Below the pieces are notes generated by a model. It had not been told where the DNA came from. It worked only from the letters and a program-made list of their open reading frames with translations, and did no database searches. Below are positions 9,852 through 19,051 of a DNA stretch of 64,000 nucleotides, one piece after another; positions within the stretch are counted from its first letter, which is position 1, and every line of letters starts with the position of its first letter. The stretch covers positions 186,001 through 250,000 of the forward strand of contig NZ_JAKGBI010000006.1 of the NCBI RefSeq assembly GCF_021530565.1. The letters are read 5' to 3'. Source of the DNA: Pseudoalteromonas sp. SMS1 (GTDB taxonomy: Bacteria; Pseudomonadota; Gammaproteobacteria; Enterobacterales; Alteromonadaceae). A program made the translations under genes and the position numbers.

Positions 9852-12800
9852 ATGTTTGTAACCAGCTTTTTGTTCGAACTTAAATATCGCTTGCGCTCTG
9901 TTGCCACTTGGGGTTGCTTAGTCGCGATGATCATCATGGGATACCGTGAGATGCTTGGCGGTGAATGGGACGCGCTGATGCAAAGCGGCCGAGTTGCCCG
10001 TAATTCACCATATGCTATTTACTATTTGTTTATGTATTACACGTTTTGGGCCGCAACGGTTGGCAGCGCCTTGGTGATCCCAACGCTACTGAGAGATCTC
10101 AACTCAAAGACTGCGGACTACCTGTATAGCTTTGATATCAACAGCAAACATTACTTTATTGGCAAGTACTTGGCGTGCTTATGTATTGTATTTTTAGTGA
10201 TGAGTTCAGTTGCCATTGCGATGGTGACGCTGCCCACCGTATCGAACCTCTTTGGGCTTTACCCTGCCAGCGATTTTATTGCCACTTCATGGCCACATAT
10301 TATGCATGCGTTGCTGCTGTGGGTGCTCCCCTCATGTATTGTTTATACAGCCATTCCGTTTGCGCTCACCGCGCTGACTGGACGCGCCACACCAGCGTAT
10401 GCCTCAATGATGATGGCCGTAGGCATGTTTGTCTTGATCACCGCCTTGTTCGGCGACGGCGCGCCACAGGCTCCTTGGCTACAAATTGTTGACCCTTTGG
10501 GTAAGGTCACCGTCGAAGGGCAGATATTCTACTGGACAGCAGAGCAAAGAATGACGCAATTTTTGAGCTTAGACGGCGCGCTGCTTTATAATCGCCTGCT
10601 CTATTTGGCTTTGGCTATCTCCCTGTTGGCATTAGCATGGTGGCGCTTTGATTTGGCTAAATTTAGGACAAGTAATAGCCAAAGTGCCGCAACCAAGCCG
10701 GTAGCAAATACAAAACAACACACGCACCGTTCAGGGAAGCTGAGCTTGACCCCGCTTACGCTCATTACCAGCGATGCTGTCGCCTATTGGATTAAGTTCA
10801 GCGCCCACGCAGGTTACTTGCAAGCGCGACAAATTATGACCAATAAAGCATTTTACTTTTCGATGCTGACCTTATCGCTGATGCTAATTATTGCGGGATT
10901 AAGCTACCGCTTACCGGGTATTGAAGGCAGTGCAGCAGTCCTGCCAAAAACGCACACGCTCCTTCCGGTGTTAATTTATCCAAGCTTGATCTTCACCATG
11001 TTGGCGGCCTCGTTCTTTGTCGTAGACCAATGTCACAAAGATCATCAGCTCAATACTGCTCAGCTCGTCGCGGTCTGCCCAGCCCCTGATTGGCAAGCGC
11101 CACTGAGTCATATCGTGTGTGCTGTGATAGTTGCATGCACACTGACGTTGGTTCCAGTTTCTGGTCTGTTGGGCTCACAATTGTTGCAAGGTTTTACCGA
11201 CCCAGATTGGCAAAGTTTACTTCACTTGAGCGGGTTAGTGTTATTGCCGTTAATGCTGGCGTATGTGTTTATTGCCATCATCAGTTACGGGCTGGTTCAG
11301 TCAAAAATTGCCGCACAGGTTATCGCCGTTATGCTGTGTATTTCACCAGCTATTTTCAATGAAACTCACGCAATCGAAAACTTCATGTATTTATGGGCTT
11401 GGCCATCAATAGCACAATTGTCAGAGCTTGCTTCGACTGAGCAGTTTATCGCGAGAGATCTAAATATCATGGTCTATTGGCTCAGTTTTTACTGCGTCTT
11501 GTTAGTACTGGTCGGTTGGTTGTGGCCTAGAGGTATGATCGCACCATTTATGGACAGAGTGAGATCTCTACCGCAAAAGGTCGCGCCGCGCTCACTGTCT
11601 ATTCTGGTACTAGCGAGTTTGGTGTTTACCTATCAGGCATATTCAGTTTATGACGAGATGATTGTAAATGGTCAATTTAAAACTAAAGCACAAGGGTATG
11701 CGCAACAAGCAGATTATGAAAATCGATACCGCCAATACGAGACTCTACCACAACCTAAAGTTCAGCATGCGGACATTACTTTATCACTGGCCCCCAGTGC
11801 ACGTGCGCTGAATTACACTGCGCACTTAACGCTCACAAACCCTCACCTGCTTGACATTGAACATTTATTTATTAATACCGAAGAATCCGTGTTTATTGAG
11901 AGAGTCAGTGCAGATGGGCACACTTTAACGCCCACAGTTAACGACCCAACACATCAGGTCTCAATATGGCCACTTAATAAACCTCAACAGCCCAGTCAAC
12001 AAAGTGCAGTTACACTCTCGGCATCAATGAAGTATCACGGCTATCAAAACGTTGCTACGCAATACCAAGGGAACATCACCAAGGATGCCAGTTACATCAA
12101 CGCTGAACTCTGGCCTGCGATTGGCTTTGAACGCGATGAAATAATCCAAGACAATGCACTGCGAGAGAAATACCAGCTGCCCACTTTAGCGGAGCGTTAT
12201 TTCACTCAATCGAACACGCCTGATGTTTATCAGAGCAATGATGCAGATCTGATGACTTATAAACTTTCAATCGAAGCGCCGATTGATCAAGTTGTGGTTG
12301 CGCCAGGAGAGCTGATTAATCATCAGGTAAGCCAATCACGCCACACTTATATTTACGAGATGGCTATAGCCAGCCACTGGAAACCAGCCATTGCCAGTGC
12401 GCAGTACCAAACGAAACGCGCTACATGGGTTAGTAAACACAACCAAAAAGAAGTCATTATCGAATTGTACTATGTTACTGCCAATGACGCGGTACTGGAT
12501 GCAATGCTGCAAAGTGCTACGCATGCGTTAGAACAAGGTGAAGCTGTTTTTGGCACTTATCCTTACGACAGTTTAAAAATTGCAGCTGTGCCACAGGGTA
12601 TGGGGGGGCAAACTGTCAGTGCAAACTTAATCCTAATCCCAGAGATGTCAGCATGGCAACACAACTATCAGCAACCTCCCGAGGTTGATTGGTTAGGGTA
12701 CAACTTACACCATTTGGTCGCGCAAGTTTGGTGGCAAACTGTCGCCATCGCCAACACAGAAGGATACCCTTTACTATCACAGGGCGTTCCAACTTGGTTT

Positions 12801-13466
12801 GCTTTAACGAAAGCGAAGTTAAACAGTGAAGCAAAGCAACAACTACTCGCCATCATCACAGATGAGTATTTGCTTGAGCGTACCAAAGAATCAAGCACTG
12901 AGAAAAGCGCATTGACGTTAACTCAGCAGCCTTACGCCGCCAGCAAGTCTCAACTCGCGGTATACGCGGCATCTCAGCTCATCGGTGATACAAAGTTTCG
13001 TCAAGTGATAAAAGCAGTGCTGACCCACTATGAAGACCAACTTGGTCAACAATTTCTCTCTGCGCCGCTGTTCTTTAAGCAATTAATGCGCTCGGTGCAA
13101 AGTCCCAAGCACAAGACGCAACTTCAAGCTTTGTATCAGCAAGTGGTCCTTCACGACTTTACGGTTCGAAACGTTCAAGTTGAGCAGCTTGATGACAATT
13201 ACTTCAGTTTAGTTGCAGAGCTCGAAGCGGTGAGGATCGAGCAAAGTGCAGATGGTGCATCTCGTGTGCCCTATTCTGGCGCAGCCACAATCAACTTGCA
13301 TTTCGAAACGAAAGACAAAGACTCCCCCCATGTTCGTGAGGTGTATTTCAGTAACGGCAAAGCCGAGTTGAGGATGTTTTTACCAAAGCTCCCAAATAAG
13401 CTGTTCATTAACGAAAGTGGCGCGTTTGTCGATATCGCATACAGCGATAACGTACGACAACTGTAA
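9852..13466 (+). CDS. ABC-2 permease fused to degenerate M1-peptidase-like domain
   Basis: A 1204-residue inner-membrane protein. Residues ~1-270 and ~320-600 are two hydrophobic halves, each with about six membrane segments of the ABC-2 type. Residues ~610-1200 are soluble and follow the M1 aminopeptidase plan: an N-terminal beta domain, then the FGTYPYDSLKIAAVP block and the region that normally holds HExxH before a WW pair. Here that region reads H954-L-V-A-Q958 followed by V-W-W, and the downstream LSE glutamate is replaced (LSQG), so all but one zinc or catalytic position is lost. It is probably a non-catalytic binding domain facing the periplasm. It pairs with the ATPase nine bases upstream and is followed by a hairpin terminator. 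Family members annotated as ABC permease/M1 aminopeptidase are known; the function is not. Confidence 0.85.
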   Translation: MFVTSFLFELKYRLRSVATWGCLVAMIIMGYREMLGGEWDALMQSGRVARNSPYAIYYLFMYYTFWAATVGSALVIPTLLRDLNSKTADYLYSFDINSKHYFIGKYLACLCIVFLVMSSVAIAMVTLPTVSNLFGLYPASDFIATSWPHIMHALLLWVLPSCIVYTAIPFALTALTGRATPAYASMMMAVGMFVLITALFGDGAPQAPWLQIVDPLGKVTVEGQIFYWTAEQRMTQFLSLDGALLYNRLLYLALAISLLALAWWRFDLAKFRTSNSQSAATKPVANTKQHTHRSGKLSLTPLTLITSDAVAYWIKFSAHAGYLQARQIMTNKAFYFSMLTLSLMLIIAGLSYRLPGIEGSAAVLPKTHTLLPVLIYPSLIFTMLAASFFVVDQCHKDHQLNTAQLVAVCPAPDWQAPLSHIVCAVIVACTLTLVPVSGLLGSQLLQGFTDPDWQSLLHLSGLVLLPLMLAYVFIAIISYGLVQSKIAAQVIAVMLCISPAIFNETHAIENFMYLWAWPSIAQLSELASTEQFIARDLNIMVYWLSFYCVLLVLVGWLWPRGMIAPFMDRVRSLPQKVAPRSLSILVLASLVFTYQAYSVYDEMIVNGQFKTKAQGYAQQADYENRYRQYETLPQPKVQHADITLSLAPSARALNYTAHLTLTNPHLLDIEHLFINTEESVFIERVSADGHTLTPTVNDPTHQVSIWPLNKPQQPSQQSAVTLSASMKYHGYQNVATQYQGNITKDASYINAELWPAIGFERDEIIQDNALREKYQLPTLAERYFTQSNTPDVYQSNDADLMTYKLSIEAPIDQVVVAPGELINHQVSQSRHTYIYEMAIASHWKPAIASAQYQTKRATWVSKHNQKEVIIELYYVTANDAVLDAMLQSATHALEQGEAVFGTYPYDSLKIAAVPQGMGGQTVSANLILIPEMSAWQHNYQQPPEVDWLGYNLHHLVAQVWWQTVAIANTEGYPLLSQGVPTWFALTKAKLNSEAKQQLLAIITDEYLLERTKESSTEKSALTLTQQPYAASKSQLAVYAASQLIGDTKFRQVIKAVLTHYEDQLGQQFLSAPLFFKQLMRSVQSPKHKTQLQALYQQVVLHDFTVRNVQVEQLDDNYFSLVAELEAVRIEQSADGASRVPYSGAATINLHFETKDKDSPHVREVYFSNGKAELRMFLPKLPNKLFINESGAFVDIAYSDNVRQL

Positions 13467-13478
13467 TCCCCCTTTACA

Positions 13479-13518
13479 AAATGGCTACTGGCAGATACGT
13501 TTATCGCAGTAGCCATTT
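13479..13518 (+). terminator. Hairpin terminator after ABC-2/M1-like gene
   Basis: AAATGGCTACTG (13479-13490) is perfectly complementary to CAGTAGCCATTT (13507-13518), with a 16-base loop in which GATA and TATC can extend pairing. A short T-containing stretch follows. It isolates the TonB receptor gene from the upstream operon. Confidence 0.6.
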
Positions 13519-13558
13519 CCTTACGACCAACTTCCCCTTAAAAAAACCCGTATAGAGG

Positions 13559-13586
13559 GGGTATTGACCCTTTTCGGGTAGTGACC
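13559..13586 (+). promoter_or_regulatory. Direct repeats GGGTAnTGACC, probable AraC-type operator of the receptor gene
   Basis: GGGTATTGACC (13559-13569) recurs as GGGTAGTGACC (13576-13586): ten of eleven bases identical, 17 bases start to start. AraC-family activators typically bind direct half-sites, and a PchR-like regulator gene lies 5.5 kb downstream. The site sits ~150 bp before the receptor ATG. Assignment to that regulator is inference. Confidence 0.5.
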
Positions 13587-13640
13587 AAATACCCTTACTC
13601 ACACAATAACGGGCAATAAAAATAGGGCCCGCCATAAGGC

Positions 13641-13684
13641 TGCTGCATACACAGAAACCACAGTAATCAGTTTCTGATGCAGCA
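13641..13684 (+). promoter_or_regulatory. Leader hairpin in the 5' UTR of the TonB receptor gene
   Basis: TGCTGCAT (13641-13648) pairs with ATGCAGCA (13677-13684), and CAGAAAC (13652-13658) with GTTTCTG (13670-13676), giving 15 pairs with one three-base bulge and an 11-base loop. No T-run follows. It ends about 54 bases before the receptor ATG, downstream of the direct repeats, so it is probably transcribed. Confidence 0.5.
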
Positions 13685-13737
13685 ATACATAGCGCCCAAC
13701 TACTCTACTACTCGTTGTTATTAGGAGCTCACTGAAT

Positions 13738-15885
13738 ATGTCTCGCTACAAGCTGACACCTGCTGCCAATTCTGGTCACTCGCTTTCCACACTCAGCCGT
13801 CACGTAACACGTGCATTGCTTGCACTTAGCTTAGGTGCCACGTCTTCCGTGTATGCTGATGAACAAGCTGCACAGATCGATTTAGAGCGCATTGAGGTCA
13901 CCTCTGAAAAGCGCACCGCTAACATCATGGAGGTAGCCTCTAGCGTTACTGCTATTTTCGGTCAAGAGTTGGCGGATTCAGAAGTCTATTCGATTACGGA
14001 ATTGGGCCATGAGATCCCGAGTTTACACGTCTACAGTTGGGGCGGCAGAAGAGACAGTAACGTTTTTATTCGAGGCATTGGACCTGGACTATTTACTGAG
14101 CCAACCATCGGTTTCTACGTTGACGGTGTGAATTACAGTAGCAACAGCATTTTTGATTTAGACCTAGTAGATATCGAACGCGTTGAAGTATTACGTGGCC
14201 CACAAGGTACACTTTATGGGGGAAATTCGCTTGCAGGTGTCATTAATATAATCACCAAACAACCTGATGAAGTACAAGAGTTCACGGGCACGTTTTCAGG
14301 AGATAACTTAGGCTCCAAGCGAGTTCGATTAGGCGTCAATACGCCGCTTAATGACGAAAATCTGTTCCTTGGTGTGTCAGTATCCGCACACAATGCGGAT
14401 GGCCACATTGAGAATACATACCTCAACAAAGATTTTGGTGCTCGCGATGATATCAGTGCAAGAACGAAATTACGCTGGGTCGCAACGGATAACCTCGAAG
14501 CCAACTTCGTTGTCGATTATGAGCGTTTTCGCGGCGACTCCTATGCGATGGGTCTTATAGAGAAAATCAAAGCAAACCCAGATCAAGTGGAGCACGACTT
14601 TGAAGGCGTCGATGACCGAGATGCGCTTGGCGCGTCAGTCACGCTTGATTACGCTGGCGAAAACATGGACTTTATCTCAATCACAAGCTGGCGTGATTGG
14701 GACAACTTCAACACTGCCGACCAAGATACGGGGCACAATGCTGGGTACCAGTTCCACAGTAACTCTACTGAAAAGTTTGATCAGCTCTCCCATGAAATGC
14801 GCTGGAGCTCAAAAAACACTGATGATTATCATTGGCTAGTAGGCGTATACGCATATCAAGCTAATACCCACAATACAACCCGAAATGATTTAAATTTTGC
14901 CGCGATGTATCCAGGTAGTGGTCCTATGGTTGACCGCTCAATCACAGTTAAAGACGATCAAGCTTGGGCTGCATTCGGACAAGTTGATTATGCAATCACC
15001 GAAGACATCACTGTCATTGCAGGTCTGCGTTATCACAAAGAACAACGTGAAGCTGACATTAACATTAACTCTCAATCAACTGGGGTCACCGCTCAGTATG
15101 GTGGCGAGAAAAAATTCAGTGAAGTACTACCAAAGCTGGCGCTTTCATATCAAACAGGCAGCGATGACCTCATTTATGCTTCTTGGAGTAAAGGTTATCG
15201 AGCTGGCGGCTTTGACACCCTGTATCCAAACTTAAGTAAACCAAGCTTTGAGCCTGAATACAGTAATAACTATGAAATCGCCTATAAGGCGTTAGCACTG
15301 GATAACCAACTGAGCTTCTCGGTCACGGCTTTCTATATCTCTTTAGACGATCAGCAAGTTCAGCAGATGTTAGAAAATACGACAGTGATCACTGACAATG
15401 CCGGTAAAAGTGCCAGTCGCGGTATCGAGTTCGAATCTCGCTACCAACCTCACCCTGACTGGACCGTTGGCTTCTCAAGTAGCTATGTGGATGCGACTTA
15501 TCGTGAATATGAAAGTTTGAATTTCGCGACCGGTGCCGTGGAGGATTACTCTGATAATCGCTTGCCTAACACGCCAAAACTCAGTGCAAACTTATCAATC
15601 AGCAATCGTACTGAGTTAAACAGCGACTACACCCTGTTCACACAACTAGAAAACATTTACATGGGAGAGCATTACTTCGATGCGGGCAATCGCATGAAGC
15701 AATCGGCCTATCACCTACTGAACGCCAAAGTGGGCCTTGAGAGCGACAACTGGTACGCGCATCTTTGGGTGAAAAATGCACTCGATGAATATTACTCAAA
15801 AGTTGAATTTAATTTTGGTTTTGGTGTGACTGCTGAAGCGGGTAACCCAAGAACCATCGGCCTCACAGTGGGCACGAATTTCTAA
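13738..15885 (+). CDS. TonB-dependent ferric-siderophore receptor
   Basis: A 715-residue outer-membrane receptor. It has a long signal peptide ending near SSVYADEQ, a TonB-box-like ERIEVTSEKR near residues 50-59, a plug domain with VFIRGIGPGLFTEP and VEVLRGPQGTLYGGNSLAGVINIITK, then a 22-strand-type barrel ending in the terminal aromatic GTNF. Features such as the SYQTGSDDLIYASWSKGYRAGGFD block are typical of siderophore receptors of this group. AGGAG precedes the ATG by nine bases. It is transcribed from its own leader region with the direct repeats and hairpin described. It presumably imports the ferric form of the product of this locus and hands it to the periplasmic protein at 5046-6002. 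Confidence 0.94.
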   Translation: MSRYKLTPAANSGHSLSTLSRHVTRALLALSLGATSSVYADEQAAQIDLERIEVTSEKRTANIMEVASSVTAIFGQELADSEVYSITELGHEIPSLHVYSWGGRRDSNVFIRGIGPGLFTEPTIGFYVDGVNYSSNSIFDLDLVDIERVEVLRGPQGTLYGGNSLAGVINIITKQPDEVQEFTGTFSGDNLGSKRVRLGVNTPLNDENLFLGVSVSAHNADGHIENTYLNKDFGARDDISARTKLRWVATDNLEANFVVDYERFRGDSYAMGLIEKIKANPDQVEHDFEGVDDRDALGASVTLDYAGENMDFISITSWRDWDNFNTADQDTGHNAGYQFHSNSTEKFDQLSHEMRWSSKNTDDYHWLVGVYAYQANTHNTTRNDLNFAAMYPGSGPMVDRSITVKDDQAWAAFGQVDYAITEDITVIAGLRYHKEQREADININSQSTGVTAQYGGEKKFSEVLPKLALSYQTGSDDLIYASWSKGYRAGGFDTLYPNLSKPSFEPEYSNNYEIAYKALALDNQLSFSVTAFYISLDDQQVQQMLENTTVITDNAGKSASRGIEFESRYQPHPDWTVGFSSSYVDATYREYESLNFATGAVEDYSDNRLPNTPKLSANLSISNRTELNSDYTLFTQLENIYMGEHYFDAGNRMKQSAYHLLNAKVGLESDNWYAHLWVKNALDEYYSKVEFNFGFGVTAEAGNPRTIGLTVGTNF

Positions 15886-15984
15886 ATCGATGAACCGTAA
15901 ACCGTGGTGCAACTATTTTGCGCCACTTTTTTACGTTTCAAAACACACTATCAATGCGTTGATACGCTTAATAAGGGAGTTACC

Positions 15985-17121
15985 ATGCAATCTCAATCCG
16001 TGTTATTGCTCGGTGGTACTGGTCAAGTAGGCTTAAAAGCAGCAGAATATCTGCTCCAGCATACCGAAGCAACGCTCACATTCGCCTCGCGTAGAAAAGC
16101 CTCATTGCCCAGTGCAATTTTGCAATACCAAGACCGTATAAACACAGTGCAATTAGATGCCCAAAATACAGACGCGCTGCGAGCACATTTAGCTGGCATT
16201 GATCTCGTTGTCGCGTGCGTTGGCCCTTCAGGTATCATCGGCGACCAAATAGTTTTAACGTGTAAGGCTGCAAATGTACCAATCATAGATGCAGGTGGTT
16301 ACGACCCAGTTTATGAGTCGTTGCATGCCCATGAAAGACGCCAAACCAGTGAAGTGCCATTGATTATCAATGTTGGTTTACTGCCAGGCCTCTCTGGCGT
16401 ATTCCCTGCCTACCTCATCCAACAAAAAAGTGATGGTAAGTCCGTAAAGTCATTGGATGTGCAATATGTTGGCCGCGACGCATGGAGTTACAACTCAGCT
16501 TGGGACATCATTCACGGGCTGGGAGATTTTGGTCATGAGCGCGGCTTTTGTTATTTAGAAGATAAACAAATTAAATCTGAAAAATTCTCTAAAGCAGGCA
16601 ACAAAGCGCATTTTCCAGCTCCTATAGGCTCAGCCTCCACCATGCTGATATATGCCGAGGAAATTGTACAGCTAGCCAATGAACTCGGCATACAGCGCGC
16701 AAAGGTATACGGCGCCAACTTGGGGCCTCGTGCTATGTTTGTCTGCATGATAGCCAAGATATTCAAGATGTATAACAGCCATAAGAGTATTGCCCGTGCA
16801 GCACGCTGGTTATGTAAAGCCTCCGCGAAAGATATGCGTAAGCTTGACCCTGTCTATGGTGTTGATGCGAAAATTGAGTGCATTGATGGCAGTATCCAAC
16901 ACGGCCAAATCATACTCGAAGACACTTATCAGGCCACTGGCTTTATCATTGGCATTGCGGCTAAACAACTACTCAACAATCAAATCACAAAGGTAGGCCC
17001 AATGATGTTACATGAGGCAGTTGATGCCGGTGACTTTATAAAAGATCTAGCGCAAGCGGGTGTCGTTGCAGGGCTTTCTCTTTCTAAATCAGATAAAACA
17101 GCTAAGCAGGAGGCCGCATGA
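15985..17121 (+). CDS. Saccharopine-dehydrogenase-like NAD(P) oxidoreductase 1
   Basis: A 378-residue protein of the saccharopine dehydrogenase NADP-binding superfamily. ATG 15985 has AAGGGAG upstream and directly precedes the dinucleotide motif LLGGTGQVG; the upstream in-frame ATG (15904) lies near the receptor stop and adds no recognisable sequence. Conserved blocks are FASRRK, the DLVVACVGPSG turn and VPIIDAGGYDP, followed by INVGLLPGLSGVFPAYL. It is followed by a related gene with a four-base overlap, so the two are made together. In a thiazoline siderophore locus such enzymes are candidates for reducing a thiazoline, imine or aldehyde intermediate, but unlike PchG/Irp3 they are not Gfo/Idh-type, so the exact reaction is open. 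Confidence 0.8.
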   Translation: MQSQSVLLLGGTGQVGLKAAEYLLQHTEATLTFASRRKASLPSAILQYQDRINTVQLDAQNTDALRAHLAGIDLVVACVGPSGIIGDQIVLTCKAANVPIIDAGGYDPVYESLHAHERRQTSEVPLIINVGLLPGLSGVFPAYLIQQKSDGKSVKSLDVQYVGRDAWSYNSAWDIIHGLGDFGHERGFCYLEDKQIKSEKFSKAGNKAHFPAPIGSASTMLIYAEEIVQLANELGIQRAKVYGANLGPRAMFVCMIAKIFKMYNSHKSIARAARWLCKASAKDMRKLDPVYGVDAKIECIDGSIQHGQIILEDTYQATGFIIGIAAKQLLNNQITKVGPMMLHEAVDAGDFIKDLAQAGVVAGLSLSKSDKTAKQEAA

Positions 17122-18995
17122 GTAAAAAAGTCATTGTCTTAGGGGGCACAGGGGAGTCTGGTAGACGTATTATTCACTTACTCAGTTCTCGACACCCTAA
17201 CTTAACGATCAGCTGTGCAGCAAGGCGCGCCCCCAAGGCCGGCATACTCCCAGCACATATTGAACATGTGACTTTCGATATGCACGATCATGCCAAAAGT
17301 ATTACAACCCTCAAACAATTTGACCTTGCGGTGATTGCTTTAGGCCCAATGGACAAGTTTGCTGTACAGGCCCATCAATTATGCCTTAACGCAAATATAG
17401 ATGCCGTCGATATTAACGATAGTTTGCACGCGGCAGAGCAAGTATTTGCATTGCATGCTGACGCCAAATCAAAACAACGCGTGTTATTGACTGGCATGGG
17501 GTTCTCGCCGGGTATTTCTACCTTATTACTCACAGAACTCGCTCATAACAAAGCGTCTACTAAAGGACACTATCAATGCCGTTTGTACATGGGCGCTGCA
17601 TATGGTGGCGGTGAAACCAGTCCACAGGCAATTCTTGCAAGCTTTACCGAACAACTCGCCTGTTGGCGAAATGGTGCACGCCAACAGGTCGCGACCCCGT
17701 GGCAAGATGAACAACATCAATTTCCTTTTCCCGCGCTCAAAAAACCAGCCGACCTCATTCCATTTGCGACACCTGAGGTCGCAGGACTTGGCTGTGAACA
17801 TGTTGCTGAAGACCTAGATATAAAACATCTAGATAGTCGATATCACATCCAGCACTTAACGCTGGGCTTTGCGAAATTCATGAGTAAATATCGCCTTGGA
17901 GAACGTAAAAATGCATTTTTCTCCAATATGTTCTTCAATAACGGCCAGAAGCTCAAAACGAAAAAAGACTCAGATCCTGACACCTGTTTGTGGGTATATC
18001 CAGATAATGACCCTCGCTCGGGCTTGATATTGCACGGGGTGGTTTCATCTTATGAGTTAACGGCCAAAATGGCATGTGTTGCAGTGGAATGTTGGCTGAA
18101 TAATACATTTGCAGATCACCATGGTGTCAACGCTGTAGAGCATCTACCTTACGCAACCCGTCAAACATTGTTACAGACATTGGCGCTTTATGGCGTGGTA
18201 GCCAAACCGGCAAATACACACAACCTTCACCAAGCAGATCAAGAGTTTGGCTGGGTAGACAGTGTTTCGTCAGACATAAATAGTTTAAGAAACTTGGGAC
18301 TAAATTGGTATACAGTGACCAAGCAACACCCCAAGATGGCAAAAAGACAGCAAGAGTACCTCTATAAATCCGAGATTTGGCGTGCGCTGAAAGACGCCAC
18401 CAATACATTTAGTTTTACTAAATTTGTGGTTTCAACTCTGCTAGCCTGGCGCCGCGATGGTAAATGTTTACAGGATTGGCGAGATAAGCACCGGGGCGAA
18501 TACAGCAAGGTGTGGCAATCAATTACGAAAGACATGAGTATGTTTACATCGGGCTATAGCAACGCGAGGAAGCTGCTTGGTAAAAACAAGGCCTATCAAC
18601 TGTACCGCGAGATGTTTTTGGAAACTGGAAAAATGGAAATGCGATGGTTATGGCCCAATCCTGAGTCTTTCAACATGTTCGACCAAAAAGAGGACGCCAT
18701 TATCGAATACTGGCTAACCTGGCTTAGAAACTATGCCAAGCTCGGCCTATTTACATTAACAGAGTCGCAAGATGGGTCACAAGCAATTTCCGTTTCTATT
18801 AGGGGATGTGCCTATGCTGCTATGTTTAAAGCGCTGGACTGCCCTGAGCTGGTTAATATGGTTAGAGAAATGGAACAAGAAGCCCTCACCTTTTTAGCAA
18901 GTCAGAGTAATTTGGATATTACTTGGGATATGTCAGGGGACGGTGACGCTGACATTACCTTGAATAAGGTACCTAAGCTTAAAGCCGTCAGTTAA
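17118..18995 (+). CDS. Saccharopine-dehydrogenase-like oxidoreductase fused to ATC-hydrolase-like domain
   Basis: A 625-residue two-part protein. Residues 1-~370 repeat the fold of the preceding gene: VLGGTGESG, SCAARRAP, VIALGPMD, VDINDS and LTGMGFSPGISTLLL. Residues ~380-625 resemble the L-2-amino-thiazoline-4-carboxylic acid (ATC) hydrolase family: the GCAYAAMFKALDCPEL block matches that family's Cys-x-Tyr motif region, and GDGDADITL corresponds to its usual terminal GDxxCDF, with the cysteine replaced by alanine. ATG 17118 overlaps the previous stop (ATGA). ATC hydrolases open a thiazoline ring, so an origin in thiazoline handling would suit a Cy-containing locus; the loss of one cysteine suggests altered or scaffold function. 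The domain call is by eye. Confidence 0.72.
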   Translation: MSKKVIVLGGTGESGRRIIHLLSSRHPNLTISCAARRAPKAGILPAHIEHVTFDMHDHAKSITTLKQFDLAVIALGPMDKFAVQAHQLCLNANIDAVDINDSLHAAEQVFALHADAKSKQRVLLTGMGFSPGISTLLLTELAHNKASTKGHYQCRLYMGAAYGGGETSPQAILASFTEQLACWRNGARQQVATPWQDEQHQFPFPALKKPADLIPFATPEVAGLGCEHVAEDLDIKHLDSRYHIQHLTLGFAKFMSKYRLGERKNAFFSNMFFNNGQKLKTKKDSDPDTCLWVYPDNDPRSGLILHGVVSSYELTAKMACVAVECWLNNTFADHHGVNAVEHLPYATRQTLLQTLALYGVVAKPANTHNLHQADQEFGWVDSVSSDINSLRNLGLNWYTVTKQHPKMAKRQQEYLYKSEIWRALKDATNTFSFTKFVVSTLLAWRRDGKCLQDWRDKHRGEYSKVWQSITKDMSMFTSGYSNARKLLGKNKAYQLYREMFLETGKMEMRWLWPNPESFNMFDQKEDAIIEYWLTWLRNYAKLGLFTLTESQDGSQAISVSIRGCAYAAMFKALDCPELVNMVREMEQEALTFLASQSNLDITWDMSGDGDADITLNKVPKLKAVS

Positions 18996-19002
18996 GCGTA
19001 GT

Positions 19003-19034
19003 ACAAGTCATTGTGTCGCGACGCAATGACTTGT
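19003..19034. terminator. Bidirectional hairpin between convergent genes
   Basis: ACAAGTCATTG (19003-19013) and CAATGACTTGT (19024-19034) are perfect complements around the self-complementary centre GTCGCGAC. It lies between the stops of the + strand fusion gene (18995) and the - strand AraC gene (19052). Confidence 0.6.
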
Positions 19035-19051
19035 GTACAAACTGTTGGGCT

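Noticed and set aside
9852..13466. Active M1 aminopeptidase fused to the ABC permease
   Set aside because: The zinc motif is degenerate (HLVAQ instead of HExxH) and the third ligand is lost.
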